A stretch of 64,000 bases of DNA, taken from positions 32,627,994 through 32,691,993 of the forward strand of contig NC_087252.1 in NCBI RefSeq assembly GCF_037042905.1. The letters are read 5' to 3'. The translations under genes were made by a program, and so were the position numbers. Under the pieces are notes generated by a model. The model was not told where the DNA came from. It made no database searches and was given only the letters and a program-made list of their open reading frames with translations. Of the stretch, positions 11,001-21,648 are shown piece after piece; positions within the stretch are counted from its first letter, which is position 1, and the number at the start of each line of letters is the position of its first letter. Source of the stretch: Lytechinus pictus (Eukaryota > Echinodermata > Echinoidea > Temnopleuroida > Toxopneustidae).

Positions 11001-14000
11001 CTTTTATCCTATATTAAAATAAATGTAAATGCTATGTGCATTCTTTGAAACTATGTATAGCTCATCCAAAAAAAAAAAAAGGAAACACTGATAAGGGAGT
11101 GGGATAGTACGTTTGAAAGGCCTATTTTGTTCAATCGAACTTATGTGGTTCTAAGGGCATACATGTCAAATATAATGAAAGAGAATGTAGCGACCGAGTA
11201 AAAATATATTAAATGCTTCTCAATTTGGCTAATCAATCCTTACTATGTAACAAAAAAGAACTAATAGAGTAAACCAAGTATGAAAGCGGGATGAGTGATT
11301 GTAATGATGTGGTGGGTGAATGGATGTTATATTACTTACTTCCTAGTCGGCACACATGTTCATAAGCCCCTTCTGCGATTGCTCCCATAAAAATATTGCT
11401 GGCTGTAGGAGATATCAAAAGGGAAGAGTTTCAGAAAGGTTTGTTTTTATGTAAATTCTGAGTTACAAAATATCTAAGGCGAAGGGTGAAAAAATGTCTT
11501 AAGTTTCTTTAAACAAAAATTCTGACAACTAAAGAAAGACAGTGAGGAAGAGAAGGGGTGGGTGGGAGAGAGAGAGGGGGGGGGGAGAGGGGGATGCAAA
11601 GACAAACATATTTTATACTTTCCCGTCAAAATTACTTTTGAAAACATATAAAACACGTCATCACTCTAATTCGCGAGGGGGGGGGGGGGCATAATAAATT
11701 ATTTTCTCTTTTCTTTTGTCTTTTTGAAAACAAATGTTGTATTCTCCATTGAATTTGGACACTTTTGTGGAAAAAGAAATATTGGAAATGATAACAAAAA
11801 TCTGGACTAATATATCAATTGAACTAACTTAAAATCAATCATGCCAATGAACAATAAGCCAGTTCACGGTTAGCTCATGATCAACTTTTCTCAAATGACC
11901 TTTGTGATTTTTCATTAGGATAAGCACTATCATTTTCAAATGTAGATGTTGCGTAAGCTTTACCGGTAGAGTATTCAAATTCTAAGAACAAAAGGCATTG
12001 CATAGACCAGGTGACTAGAATAGTACATCGGGGATAAAGTTTGGAAATCTGTTTTATTGTCTGCTTTTGGCACATTTGACTATTGTTTAGGCTACTGCCA
12101 AATACCAGTGATTATGAACGCTCTAATTACTCTTCAGCTTGGATGTGATCGAATGAATATTTTGAAAGGAATACATGAATAATCATCAAATCACAAATGC
12201 CTATGTCAGTGAATTTGAAAGACACCGCCTTCATGGCTTATCTCAAATGACCCTTTTCTGCTCGTGCGCAGTTTACAACCGTGAACAGGCTTATTGATTA
12301 ACTATTGAAAATAGCTTGCAATCGCTCACTTGAATTGTCAAATTACATTTTGTATGCAGGGGAACAGATACATCTTTTACAACAGCTCCCTCTGCGGTTA
12401 GTTTGTTAAGGGTTTCCTTCACTAATTTGTTGACGGCTTCATCTGCTCCTTTCATAGAAAATCCCTCAGATAGGAGTCCTACTTTTAGTCCCTCGATGCT
12501 TGCGTTTTCCATCTTAAAAAGATGGAAAGAAAAAAACTTATTAACTTGTACATTAAACTAAAGATAAAACGGGCAAGTCTCGTTAAGTTCCATAAGTATC
12601 CGTCGCCCTCAGTTATTGCTCAATGTGTAATAATATAATGCAAATTCTTGTTCTGCATGGTTATTACTCCAAGTTCACCTAAAATATTCGTTCATCATTC
12701 ACATGTTGAAAAACATGATAAGTGTCACTTTTAAGCAGAAATAAACTGATAATATACTTTGTGAAGAGGCCATTCTTTCACTGATAAGTTTTATTTTCAT
12801 GCTTACGGTCCATTTTTCAATTCAATTCAATTGATTTAAATTTAATTCAGCTCAATTCTATATTTACTTTTCTATTTCGATTAAATTCTATTTATTCCAT
12901 TCTCACTTTTGAAAAAAATCATAATAAAAAAAGCTATTATTCATATCGCTAAAATAAAATAAAATATCATGAAATTAGCAACTGTGTTGACTTTGGGTCA
13001 AAGATATGCATGCAAGAGGTCTTGCACAATCGCATCTTCCACTATTTCTAGGACGAAAATCGGGTCTATAATAACAATGGGGGTTTATTGCCAACTCGTC
13101 TACCATCAGTTCGTCTACTATCAGTTCGTCCACTATCCACATGATCTGAGTGCCAATTCGTCCACTCACCAGTTGGTGCAATAGGCATTTAGTCCACATA
13201 CCATTTGGTCTAATTGGACTAAGTGTTAATTGTGCAAAATGAATGAAAATGAAATAAATATTAGACCAACTGGTTATGGGACGAAATGGCCATAGACGAA
13301 ATGGTGATTAGACAAAGTAAAGGTTGGACCAAAATGCATTGGGCGAAATAGTTGTTAGACGAAATGTTGATGGATGGAATGACATTAGACTAAATGAAAG
13401 TAGACCATGCGGTGAGTGGACGATTCGGCAGAAGGCGAATTGGTAATTGACCATAATGGGGGGGGGGGGGGCCTTTTACCTCTTTTGTGTATTCAGGTAC
13501 TGTTATGTGAGGGTGTTGTCTTGCGTCAAGCCCACCATCATAACCCGCAATCACCTGAAACAAAATAATGAATCGTTTTAGAAAAAAGAGAGAAAAATGT
13601 GACTTGAGCATTTGGCTGATACACTGTAAAAAAAAACTAATTTTGCAGAAAGCAATAACAGTAACTGTTTTAACTGTTTTATTTAAGGAAATTTGTAAGG
13701 TTCCATACACCAAATACCAATTTCCTGTAATTCTACATGATCTGGTAAGATTACAGGTGTTCTCGAGACTCTGCTGCAGGAACTTCTTTTATTTTAAGGA
13801 TAAATTTTCTAACATTGTATTTTCGAGAGGTTCTTACGGGCCCGATTAAAAATATATGGTTCTTCACCCCCTACGGCAAGTGCAGATGGGAGAACGGTCA
13901 TTGCCCCCCCCCCCAATTTTCATAACAAACAGAGAAAACAAAATAGAAGGAAAGAAAAAAAGGGTAAAAAATGATATCATTTTGTAAAAATTTTGTCAAA

Positions 14001-16554
14001 ATTTATCACAAAATTAGATTTTGGTCTTTAGAAAGGTCGATTTTTATTTTCGCTTGATTTGTCTGCTCGCAGCTTTTTAGGACTATCATATCACCCCATG
14101 CGCAATGTCTGGCCCCGTCAACCGACATAATATTGGCAATTTGTTGTCCTGTCCGAATCCTCGGACGATCTGCTGTCTCGGCCCACCAACTTTCGACAAA
14201 TACCTCTCAGCTGTCCATTGTGATTTGACTTTCATTTTCAAAGGAATTGGTGCGTGGCCCCCATTCCACAGAGGGGAGACCTTTGAAAGACCTTTCAAAG
14301 ACCAAACATTAGCAAGGTCTTACGGCAGTCTCTAAGATCACTGAAATTTGCCATCTCTGTGGAATGGCTCAAAAAGGCCCCTCAAAGAGCTCAAAAAGTG
14401 ATTGGTACTTCTTTTCTTACAGGGCTTAGACTAGTCCTATAGAGATCTTTGATGGTCTTTTAGAGATCTTTATGCAACTAGTGATCTTTCAGAATTCTTT
14501 CCATGGACTTTGCCTGGCCTTTCAATGATCTTTCAATGATCTCTCATGAGTCTTACAGTGATATCCGCAAAAATCTTGAGAGACTGCCGAAAGATCATGG
14601 AAAGACTAATCAGATCTTTGAAAGTTCATTTTAAGACCGCTGACAGAATTCTGAAAGACCATCAAAAGACCATTTTCCCGTAAGACCGCTGAAAGACTGT
14701 TTTGAGCCGTTTCACAAAGTTTTGGAGACCATGAAGACCACTGAATCGTGAATCAGAAATCGTGGAAGACCTCAGAGATCATTGGAAGTTCGTTGAAAGA
14801 CCTTTGAAAGATCAAGCAAGTTGCATGGTCTCTTACAGCAGTCTTTCAGAGGTCTTGCTCTCTGTGGAATAGGGGTTGTAGGGACTGCGAAATCACCCTT
14901 TATACAATACCTCAAGGAGCAGAGCACAATCGTGAACCGTCCTTGCCATGGGTCCAAGGTGATCCACGGACATCTCCATACCCATCGCTCCAGTATACGG
15001 CACCAGACCGTACGTGGGCTTGAGACCGACAACCCCAGTCCATGCAGCCGGTAGACGGATCGAACCTCCTTGGTCTCCACCGATTGACATGTCAGCTTCT
15101 CCAGTCTGGACCTGTCGATGTGTGTGGGTGTTACGGTGTGTGTGTGTGTGTGGGGGGGGGGGGGGTGATTGAGTTTTATGAAAAAAGTGTGTCAATCAGA
15201 CATTATGAATTTAGGTCAGGGACCGAAATATAACGTGACCTACTCTTGGAAACACTCTCAAATTTATATTCTCTATAGTCCCCACACTATTTTGATATAG
15301 ATGTCACCATTTTTTCCTGGGAAGACCTGCACATGCTCTGTATTTCACTGAGCACGCGCAGTTCTACCAGGGAAAAATAGTGCAATTAAAATAATCTTTT
15401 ATCACCAATATTATTATTCGGTTTATCGTCCAGTGTCCAATATTTTGTCATTTTTATATATTATCCCCTGTTTCCATGAAACTTACTATTTTGATATGGT
15501 TTCTAGTACTGTTTCTTCCTGGGCAGAACTGCACATGCTCAGTACTTGATTGAGCAAGCGCGGTTCTACCAAGAAAAAATAGTGAAAATCATCCGTTATC
15601 ATCATTCGGTCTATCAATTAACCAATATTTAGTAGTATTTTCCATTGTTTCAATGGAGCTCACTATTTTAATATAATTTCACTGTTTATTTCTGGGCAGA
15701 ACTGCGCAAGCTCAGTATTTCCTTGAGCATGAATGTGCAGTTCTACCAGAGAAACTATAGTGAAAACTACTTTCATCACCAATGTTGTGATTGCTATTAT
15801 TCAGTGTATCACCAATTGATCAGTACAGGATTCTATTTAGAATACTCATGGATATCCAGGAAATGGATATTGTAGTAAAATCTCTTCTGTCTTTGATAAA
15901 AGATAGCGGGGACGAAAAGGGGTACTAGCAAAAGTATATCAGTGTTTTACAGCTTTGTTTTGTTAGAGGACTGTACATTTTTATTAACCTAGTGGTTAAC
16001 TACTTTTATGCCTTTATGTGACAATAATTTTAACCAACCTAATCGATGCATCGGAATTAATTATTACTATTCAACAGGGTTGGACCCAGCATTGGCCAAT
16101 ATGGAGGGGGGAGGGAGGGGAGGGGGGGGGGTTCATCCATATTTTCCTAAATCGGAGAGCCAAAAGCCGACTTTTTTTTTTGGGAGGGGGGTGTATTCTT
16201 GTAAAGTTACTTTTAGTTTAGTATTTACTAACAAAATTAGATATCTGATGAATAGATAATGCGAGCATGAAGCTATTTTTATTGATATAGTAAACTTACA
16301 ACAACAGCGCTTCCTGAACTTGACCCTGCTGCGCTTCGGGTAGGATCGTGTGGGTTTTTGACGGGTCCTTTGGCAGCAGTAGAGCTACACCCAGAAAAGC
16401 AGAGATCCTCGCATGTCGCCTTCCCGACAATAGTGCCTCCTGAAAAGAGCATATGAATATTTTATTCATAAATAATAATCAAAACGACAAGCCTGAACAG
16501 TTAACAGCGATGATGGCAATCGTAATCGTTATCATCATCATCATCATCATCAGG

Positions 16555-16588
<34 letters not shown>

Positions 16589-17957
16589 GAATCATCATCA
16601 CCATCATGATCATCATCGTCATCACAATCCTCCTCATCATAATCACCACCACCGCCATCATTTTAATCATCATCATCATCATCACATCCTCCTCTCCCTC
16701 CTCCTCCTCCTTCTCATCATCATCAACATCATCCTCCTTCTCCTCCTCATCATCATCCTCATCCTCCTCATCATCATCAACATCCATCATCATCATCTAT
16801 CTGCTAGAAGCTAATTTTGCTGCGCGTGTTATTGTATCGAGATTTTTTTGTCCTAACCTGCATCTAGTATCCTAGTCACGACCGTTGCATCAAAGTCTGG
16901 TGTGAAACCTTCTAGGGCGTGGCATCCATTCATCATAGGAATCCCTGCTACAGCGACGGTATCCTTGACAGCCACTCGTTTTCCAACCAATTTACCATCA
17001 CTGGCGCCCTTGATTTCACATTTCCAGTACCTTATATCATGAAAAGTACGAGGCCCTTACGATGACATGACATGTTTTTTCCCTAACTCGTTCTCTCGAC
17101 TTATAAATAATTATAAGTCAAGGGGACAAGTTATAAATCGAGGCAACAAGTTATAAGTCGAGGAAAAGAGTTATAAGTCAAGGGAACGAGTTATAAGTCG
17201 GGGAACGGGCTATAAGTCGAGGGAAATATGAGTATTTCTAAGGACGAATTAGAAAAATAATGTCATGTCGCCTCAGGTGCTCAGTAGGAAAGAGACATTT
17301 ATGATGATAGTTATCTTTGTGATACCATTTAATCCATATGACATTAGACAAATATGAATAATGGTTGAAAGTATCTGAAACTACCCTTAAATAAAATACA
17401 CAAAACTAAAAATCGGTTTAAGTAAAAGTATATTACAGGGTTATCATCATTATCATCACCACCACCGCCGTCATCATAATTATCATCATCATCATCATCA
17501 TCACCAACAGCATAACCATCATCATCATCATCTTCACCATCAACATCATCATCATCATCATCGTCATGATCATGATCATCACCATCATCGTCATCATCCA
17601 TCATCATCATCATCATCACCACCATCATCAACACCATCATCATCATCATCATCATCATCACCACCACCATCATTACCATCCATCATTCCGTTGTCACTTT
17701 TACCATGCATTATATGCGTTCTCTTCTTTCCCTGGCCTGTACCCTGGAAGTCTGGGGTACTTAGTTGGCAACCTCGGCTCCGGGATATCTTCAGTCTCGT
17801 TGATTTTCTCAATGCTTCCTTCTATCTCTGCATGAAAGTGCTACAATAACGTCATAAATCAGTACTTGTAAAGTATCATATATGATTTGGACCCCTGTAG
17901 ACACATAAACCACCCTTTCAGACAACCCCCCTCCCAGCCCAAATGATACTACTACTA

Positions 17958-18006
<49 letters not shown>

Positions 18007-18007
18007 A

Positions 18008-18089
<82 letters not shown>

Positions 18090-21000
18090 TTATACTGCTA
18101 CTACTACTACTACTACTACTACTGATAATAATAATAATAATAATGATAATGGTAATAATAATATAATAATAATATAAAAAAATCTATAAAACAAATCTGA
18201 CCGAGGGAGGGGGGGGGGGGTGCTATCCCTATCCATTCTTCAGAAGTCGTTTGTCTACGTATTGTTACCAACATATTTTCAGAGTTTGAAATTATAGTTC
18301 ATTAGTGAACTATAATTTTAATTTATGAAAATATAGTCTGTTGTTCATATGAATATTACCGCTATATGATATCATCAAGGTTATATTTCTGCATGTTGCT
18401 GTCAGGCTCGTTCAAACCAAATAAAATCAAATGAAATCCTGATTAATGTTATATCAAGTTTTGTAATTCTCCTAATTAATCAAAATATGATTTTTTTTTC
18501 AAATAAGTTGAAAACAAATTGATATGGATATTCTGCCAAATATCTTTATAGCCTACATTGCCATTATTTACAAAAATTTGCGATTTGTTCAAATTCAAGT
18601 TGAATTTCAATTCAACTCCAATTTTTAAAAACATTTGATAAAAACACATTGGATAAAAACATGTAATTCAAAATAAAATAAAACAATTCAATAATATATA
18701 TACATCATGGTATCGATCGATAGTGTATTGATTAGGTATAGCTGTAAAAAAACCCATAGAGGTCTTGTCAAGACAGCTCCCTTAATAGCATAAGATTTGA
18801 TCAAATAATGAAAGCGAAGAACAAATACAATGAATATTCATTAAATAAAAATGAATTGCATCTTGCACCAAGACAAACCCCAGAACAAATATGAAGGATG
18901 GGGGGGGGGGGGTGAAAAGCAGAAGGGGCGGCTGAGATAAGAAAGAAGACAAAAATAATTTAAAATTCAACGAGAGTCACATTAATTTTTGATCAAAAAT
19001 AGCTTTAGATGCTGGTATAAAATGAAATTGAAGTTATACATATAAAGGATGGGGGGGGGGGGGGGGTGAAAAGCAGAAGGGGGGGGGGTCGGCTGAGAGT
19101 AGAAAGAAGACAAAAATCATTTAAAATTCAACGAGAGTCACGTTTGATCATAAATAGCTTTAGATGGTGCTTAAATCTGTTATAAAATGAAATTGAAGTT
19201 ATACATATAAAGGATGGGGGGGGGGGGTGAAAAGCAGAAGGGGGGTCGGCTGAGAGTATAAAGAAGACAAAATCATTTAAAATTCAACGAGAGTCACGTT
19301 TGATCATAAATAGCTTTAGATGGTGCTTAAATCTGTTATAAAATGAAATTGAAGTTATACATATAAAGGATGGGGGGGGGGGGGGGTGAAAAGCAGAAGG
19401 GGGGTCGGCTGAGAGTATAAAGAAGACAAAATCATTTAAAATTCAACGAGAGTCACGTTTGATCATAAATAGCTTTAGATGGTGCTTAAATCTGTTATAA
19501 AATGAAATTGAAGTTATACATATAAAGGATGGGGGGGGGGGGGGGGTGAAAAGCAGAAGGGGTGTCGGCTGAGAGTATAAAGAAGACAAAATCATTTAAA
19601 ATTCAACGAGAGTCACGTTTGATCATAAATAGCTTTAGATGGTGCTTAAATCTGTTATAAAATGAAATTGAAGTTATACATATAAAGGATGGGGGGGGGG
19701 GGTGAAAAGCAGAAGGGGGGTCGGCTGAGAGTATAAAGAAGACAAAATCATTTAAAATTCAACGAGAGTCACGTTTGATCATAAATAGCTTTAGATGGTG
19801 CTTAAATCTGTTATAAAATGAAATTGAAGTTATACATATAAAGGATGGGGGGGGGGGTGAAAAGCAGAAGGGGGGTCGGCTGAGAGTATAAAGAAGACAA
19901 AATCATTTAAAATTCAACGAGAGTCACGTTTGATCATAAATAGCTTTAGATGGTGCTTAAATCTGTTATAAAATGAAATTGAAGTTATACATATAAAGGA
20001 TGGGGGGGGGGGGTGAAAAGCAGAAGGGGGGTCGGCTGAGAGTATAAAGAAGACAAAATCATTTAAAATTCAACGAGAGTCACGTTTGATCATAAATAGC
20101 TTTAGATGGTGCTTAAATCTGTTATAAAATGAAATTGAAGTTATACATATAAAGGATGGGGGGGGGGGGGTGAAAAGCAGAAGGGGGGTCGGCTGAGAGT
20201 ATAAAGAAGACAAAATCATTTAAAATTCAACGAGAGTCACGTTTGATCATAAATAGCTTTAGATGGTGCTTAAATCTGTTATAAAATGAAATTGAGGGTA
20301 TACATGTAGGGAGTGAATTCCAGATTGTTAGGAGCATGATGCCTACGTGAATAAAAAGCAAATTCTGTATTCACATTCCATCCGTGGTATTGATTCCTAT
20401 TTCTAGTATTATAAGTATGGATTGAACTGTTTTTTTACAAACATATCCGTTATGTATTCAGGAAGTTCAGTGTTTACATGTTTGAATATGAGTATTGCGC
20501 ACATATAGTCATTTAACTGGTACACATCTAATATATTGAGTTTTTTAAATAGTGGACTAGAATAGGTTTGATAATGAGAAAGTGTAATTATTCCGACAAC
20601 CCTCTTTTGCAGGAGGTATAAACATTTAAGTTTGATTGGATGGGTATTTGCCCAGACAATTTCACAGTAACTGAGATTTGGTAAAATTAGAGTAATGTAC
20701 AACATTAGCAAAACGGTTTGAGGCAAAACATGGCGAAGTTTGCTGATGACACCAACATTTCTAAAAAAATGTTTTGTTAATTTGAGCTATATGAGTTTTC
20801 CAATATAAATCTTCATTATTAGTAATACCTAAGAATTTGGTAGAAATATCACGTCTGATAAAGTTTCCTGACATTTCCAATTTAAATGAAACATAAATTC
20901 GACATTCCATTGATCGAATATTTACCCGAGACAAAGCATTAATTTTAGGCCAGATTTTGCAAAACATGTATTTCATATCTCTTCTAAAATTCCTTCCAAG

Positions 21001-21247
21001 TCATTTTGTGGCCCCAACTACGAGATTCGAATTTGGTAAATTTTAAAAACTATTACTACAAAAACTGATAAGATAAATCAATACCTTAGTTGTCAAGCTA
21101 TGACGCAATTATTGTTCAGTTCCACAGTGCTCTCATCTACCAATGGCGGTAAAAACATTTACTTACCTTAAGTTCATCGTCTTCCAGATGAAGGCCCATA
21201 TCTCGAGCAATATCGGATAGCTGAACACGGGTTGGGCATCTTACCAT
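8058..21247 (-). CDS. Amidase-signature family hydrolase, 11 exons, 506 aa
   Basis: Probably hydrolyses an amide bond (acylamide/amidase type); substrate unknown. Exons in transcript order: 21247-21167, 17840-17704, 17030-16858, 16439-16300, 15111-14911, 13554-13480, 12512-12347, 11402-11340, 10100-10000, 9181-8995, 8254-8058 (stop TAG). All introns are GT-AG and every phase joins. Residues 1-27 match the amidase N-terminal helix ([19 protein letters not shown]). The catalytic triad is complete: Lys95 in [11 protein letters not shown], Ser171 in [11 protein letters not shown], Ser194 in [12 protein letters not shown], with spacing as in the family. The C-terminus carries NLTGHPAIS and [13 protein letters not shown]. 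It resembles bacterial and fungal soluble amidases more than membrane FAAH: no transmembrane segment or signal peptide is seen. The start Met is in the right place, but an upstream exon ending at the TAG before it cannot be excluded. The 12347 donor was chosen because it keeps phase. Confidence 0.93.
9222..9415 (+). repeat. 41-bp tandem repeat, each copy with a CACGTG palindrome
   Basis: About 4.5 near-identical copies of a 41-bp unit (AAACGATTGGTCAAAAG, then TTAATCACGTGATG) lie in the amidase intron just upstream of exon 10 in the transcript. Four copies contain ATCACGTGAT, a 10-bp palindrome with a core E-box, and ATTGG/CCAAT. The last copy has decayed. Confidence 0.9.
10538..10765. repeat. 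Fold-back (MITE-like) element
   Basis: The arm GACGTCAGTTGCCATGGTGT at 10538 with CCTGGTTCTAAAC beyond it is inverted at about 10726-10765 (GTTTAGAACCAG ... ACACCATGGCAACTGACGTC). The arms are about 40 bp with a small insert in one. It lies in an amidase intron and has no coding content, which fits a non-autonomous DNA element. Confidence 0.75.
11852..12296. repeat. Fold-back (MITE-like) element, 445 bp
   Basis: The ends CAATAAGCCAGTTCACGGTT and AACCGTGAACAGGCTTATTG are inverted copies with one mismatch, and the adjoining CTCAAATGACC segments are also shared. It ends about 50 bp from amidase exon 7 (12347-12512). Confidence 0.75.
13078..13460. repeat. Fold-back element of the TTGGTCTAAT family
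   Basis: The left half is built from CGTCTACCATCAGTTCG-like phrases and the right half from their complements (AGACGAAATGG, GTGGACGATTCGG). The same phrases occur at 30.95-31.65, 36.2-36.84 and 40.04-40.17 kb. It ends in a G run beside amidase exon 6. Confidence 0.65.
14258..14880. repeat. Fold-back element with internal AAGACC repeats
   Basis: The left end CCCCATTCCACAGAGG and right end CTCTGTGGAATAGGGG are inverted copies. The interior is filled with variants of GAAAGACC / GGTCTTTC in both orientations. No coding potential is seen. It ends 30 bp before amidase exon 5 (14911-15111). Confidence 0.75.
15282..15768. repeat. Three tandem copies of a ~100-bp palindromic unit, period ~180-190 bp
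   Basis: Each unit begins near CACTATTTTGATAT / CTGGGCAGAACTGCACATGC and ends GCAGTTCTACCAGGGAAAAA-TAGTG, so every unit is itself an inverted repeat. Copies lie near 15285-15383, 15484-15586 and 15661-15765. They sit in the amidase intron upstream of exon 5. Confidence 0.75.
16520..16797 (+). repeat. (ATC)n microsatellite with TCC-rich part
   Basis: Imperfect ATC repeats on the plus strand, grading into TCCTCC, in the amidase intron between exons 3 and 4. On the transcribed (minus) sense it reads (GAT)n. The long Ile or Met frames here are artefacts of the repeat. Confidence 0.95.
17098..17226 (+). repeat. ~21-bp tandem repeat (ATAAGTCGAGGGAACGAGTT)
   Basis: Six to seven imperfect copies of a unit containing TATAAGTCGAGG, starting about 70 bp from amidase exon 3 in the neighbouring intron. 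Confidence 0.85.
17441..17682 (+). repeat. (ATC)n microsatellite
   Basis: Imperfect ATC/ACC repeats ending about 20 bp from the splice donor of amidase exon 2 (17703). In transcript sense this is (GAT)n starting almost at the beginning of the intron. Confidence 0.95.
17946..18175 (+). repeat. (ACT)n microsatellite followed by (AAT)n
   Basis: About 175 bp of nearly perfect CTA/ACT triplets and then ATA/AAT triplets, in amidase intron 1. The apparent Leu or Tyr polypeptides are repeat artefacts. Confidence 0.95.
18893..20297 (+). repeat. Tandem array, nine copies of a ~156-bp unit
   Basis: Units begin GGATGGGGGG, with starts near 18896, 19047, 19212, 19368, 19527, 19687, 19843, 19998 and 20154. 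Each contains GTGAAAAGCAGAAGGGG, TCGGCTGAGAG, a segment with TTCAACGAGAGTCACG, and GAAATTGAAGTTATACAT. Copies 3-9 are almost identical except for the length of the G run (9-15); copies 1-2 are more diverged. The array lies in the first known intron of the amidase gene, beside a LINE fragment. Confidence 0.95.
20300..20985 (-). mobile_element. Degenerate non-LTR retrotransposon fragment (jockey/CR1-like RT C-terminus)
   Basis: On the minus strand, 20976-20761 encodes a piece with [16 protein letters not shown], matching the RT segment FLG(I/V)..D.NW..HI. After a frame break, 20726-20409 encodes [15 protein letters not shown] and [13 protein letters not shown], the RT thumb region (LYLLQKRAIRII in relatives). 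The segment to about 20300 holds further C-terminal-like sequence. Stops and frame changes break it, and the 5' part is missing, as is usual for dead LINE copies. It sits inside amidase intron 1 in the same orientation as that gene. Confidence 0.85.
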
Positions 21248-21648
21248 AGGACTAGAATATAACTCTGTGATGTTACACATAGATAAAGAAACGGAGGGGG
21301 GGGGGGGGGGGTCCATAATTAGTGAAGACGGAATCGCACGCATGATTCGTGTTTTCATAAATAAAATTTAATAACTATGCCTTTAAAAAACATTGCACTA
21401 CTGAAGAAATCTACAAAAATAATGTCATATTCATAATAAGTATTTTGGTGAGGATGTTTGCATAATCGAAATTTTGTTTCAAGTAGATACAATTGACCAC
21501 GGGTCCGTGACGAATATGATTGTTGATTGTCGCTTTCACCAGAGGTTGAGCGAAATGAACGGCCCAGCCGTTTGTAACAATTATTTTTTTAATTATGATA
21601 TATCGACTATTATATTCTAGTCACGTATGACTCCAACGTAGTCATTAC

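Noticed and set aside
12291-12346. Amidase exon 7 extended to the GTGAGC donor near 12330
   Set aside because: It would end in phase 0 and not join exon 8, which needs phase 1. The donor at 12346 joins correctly.
17704-17840. Shorter versions of amidase exon 2 using acceptors at 17828 or 17826
   Set aside because: The acceptor at 17841 gives phase 0 with exon 1 and adds HFHAE, which fits the family's length between the N-terminal helix and the EGS segment. The 17828 site breaks phase.
16453-18125. Long Ile, Met/Asp, His and Leu homopolymer-like open frames
   Set aside because: They are translations of ATC and ACT microsatellites within amidase introns.
18893-20297. Regular repeat spacing reminiscent of a CRISPR array
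   Set aside because: The whole 156-bp unit is repeated, with no unique spacers, and the context is an animal intron. It is an ordinary tandem array.
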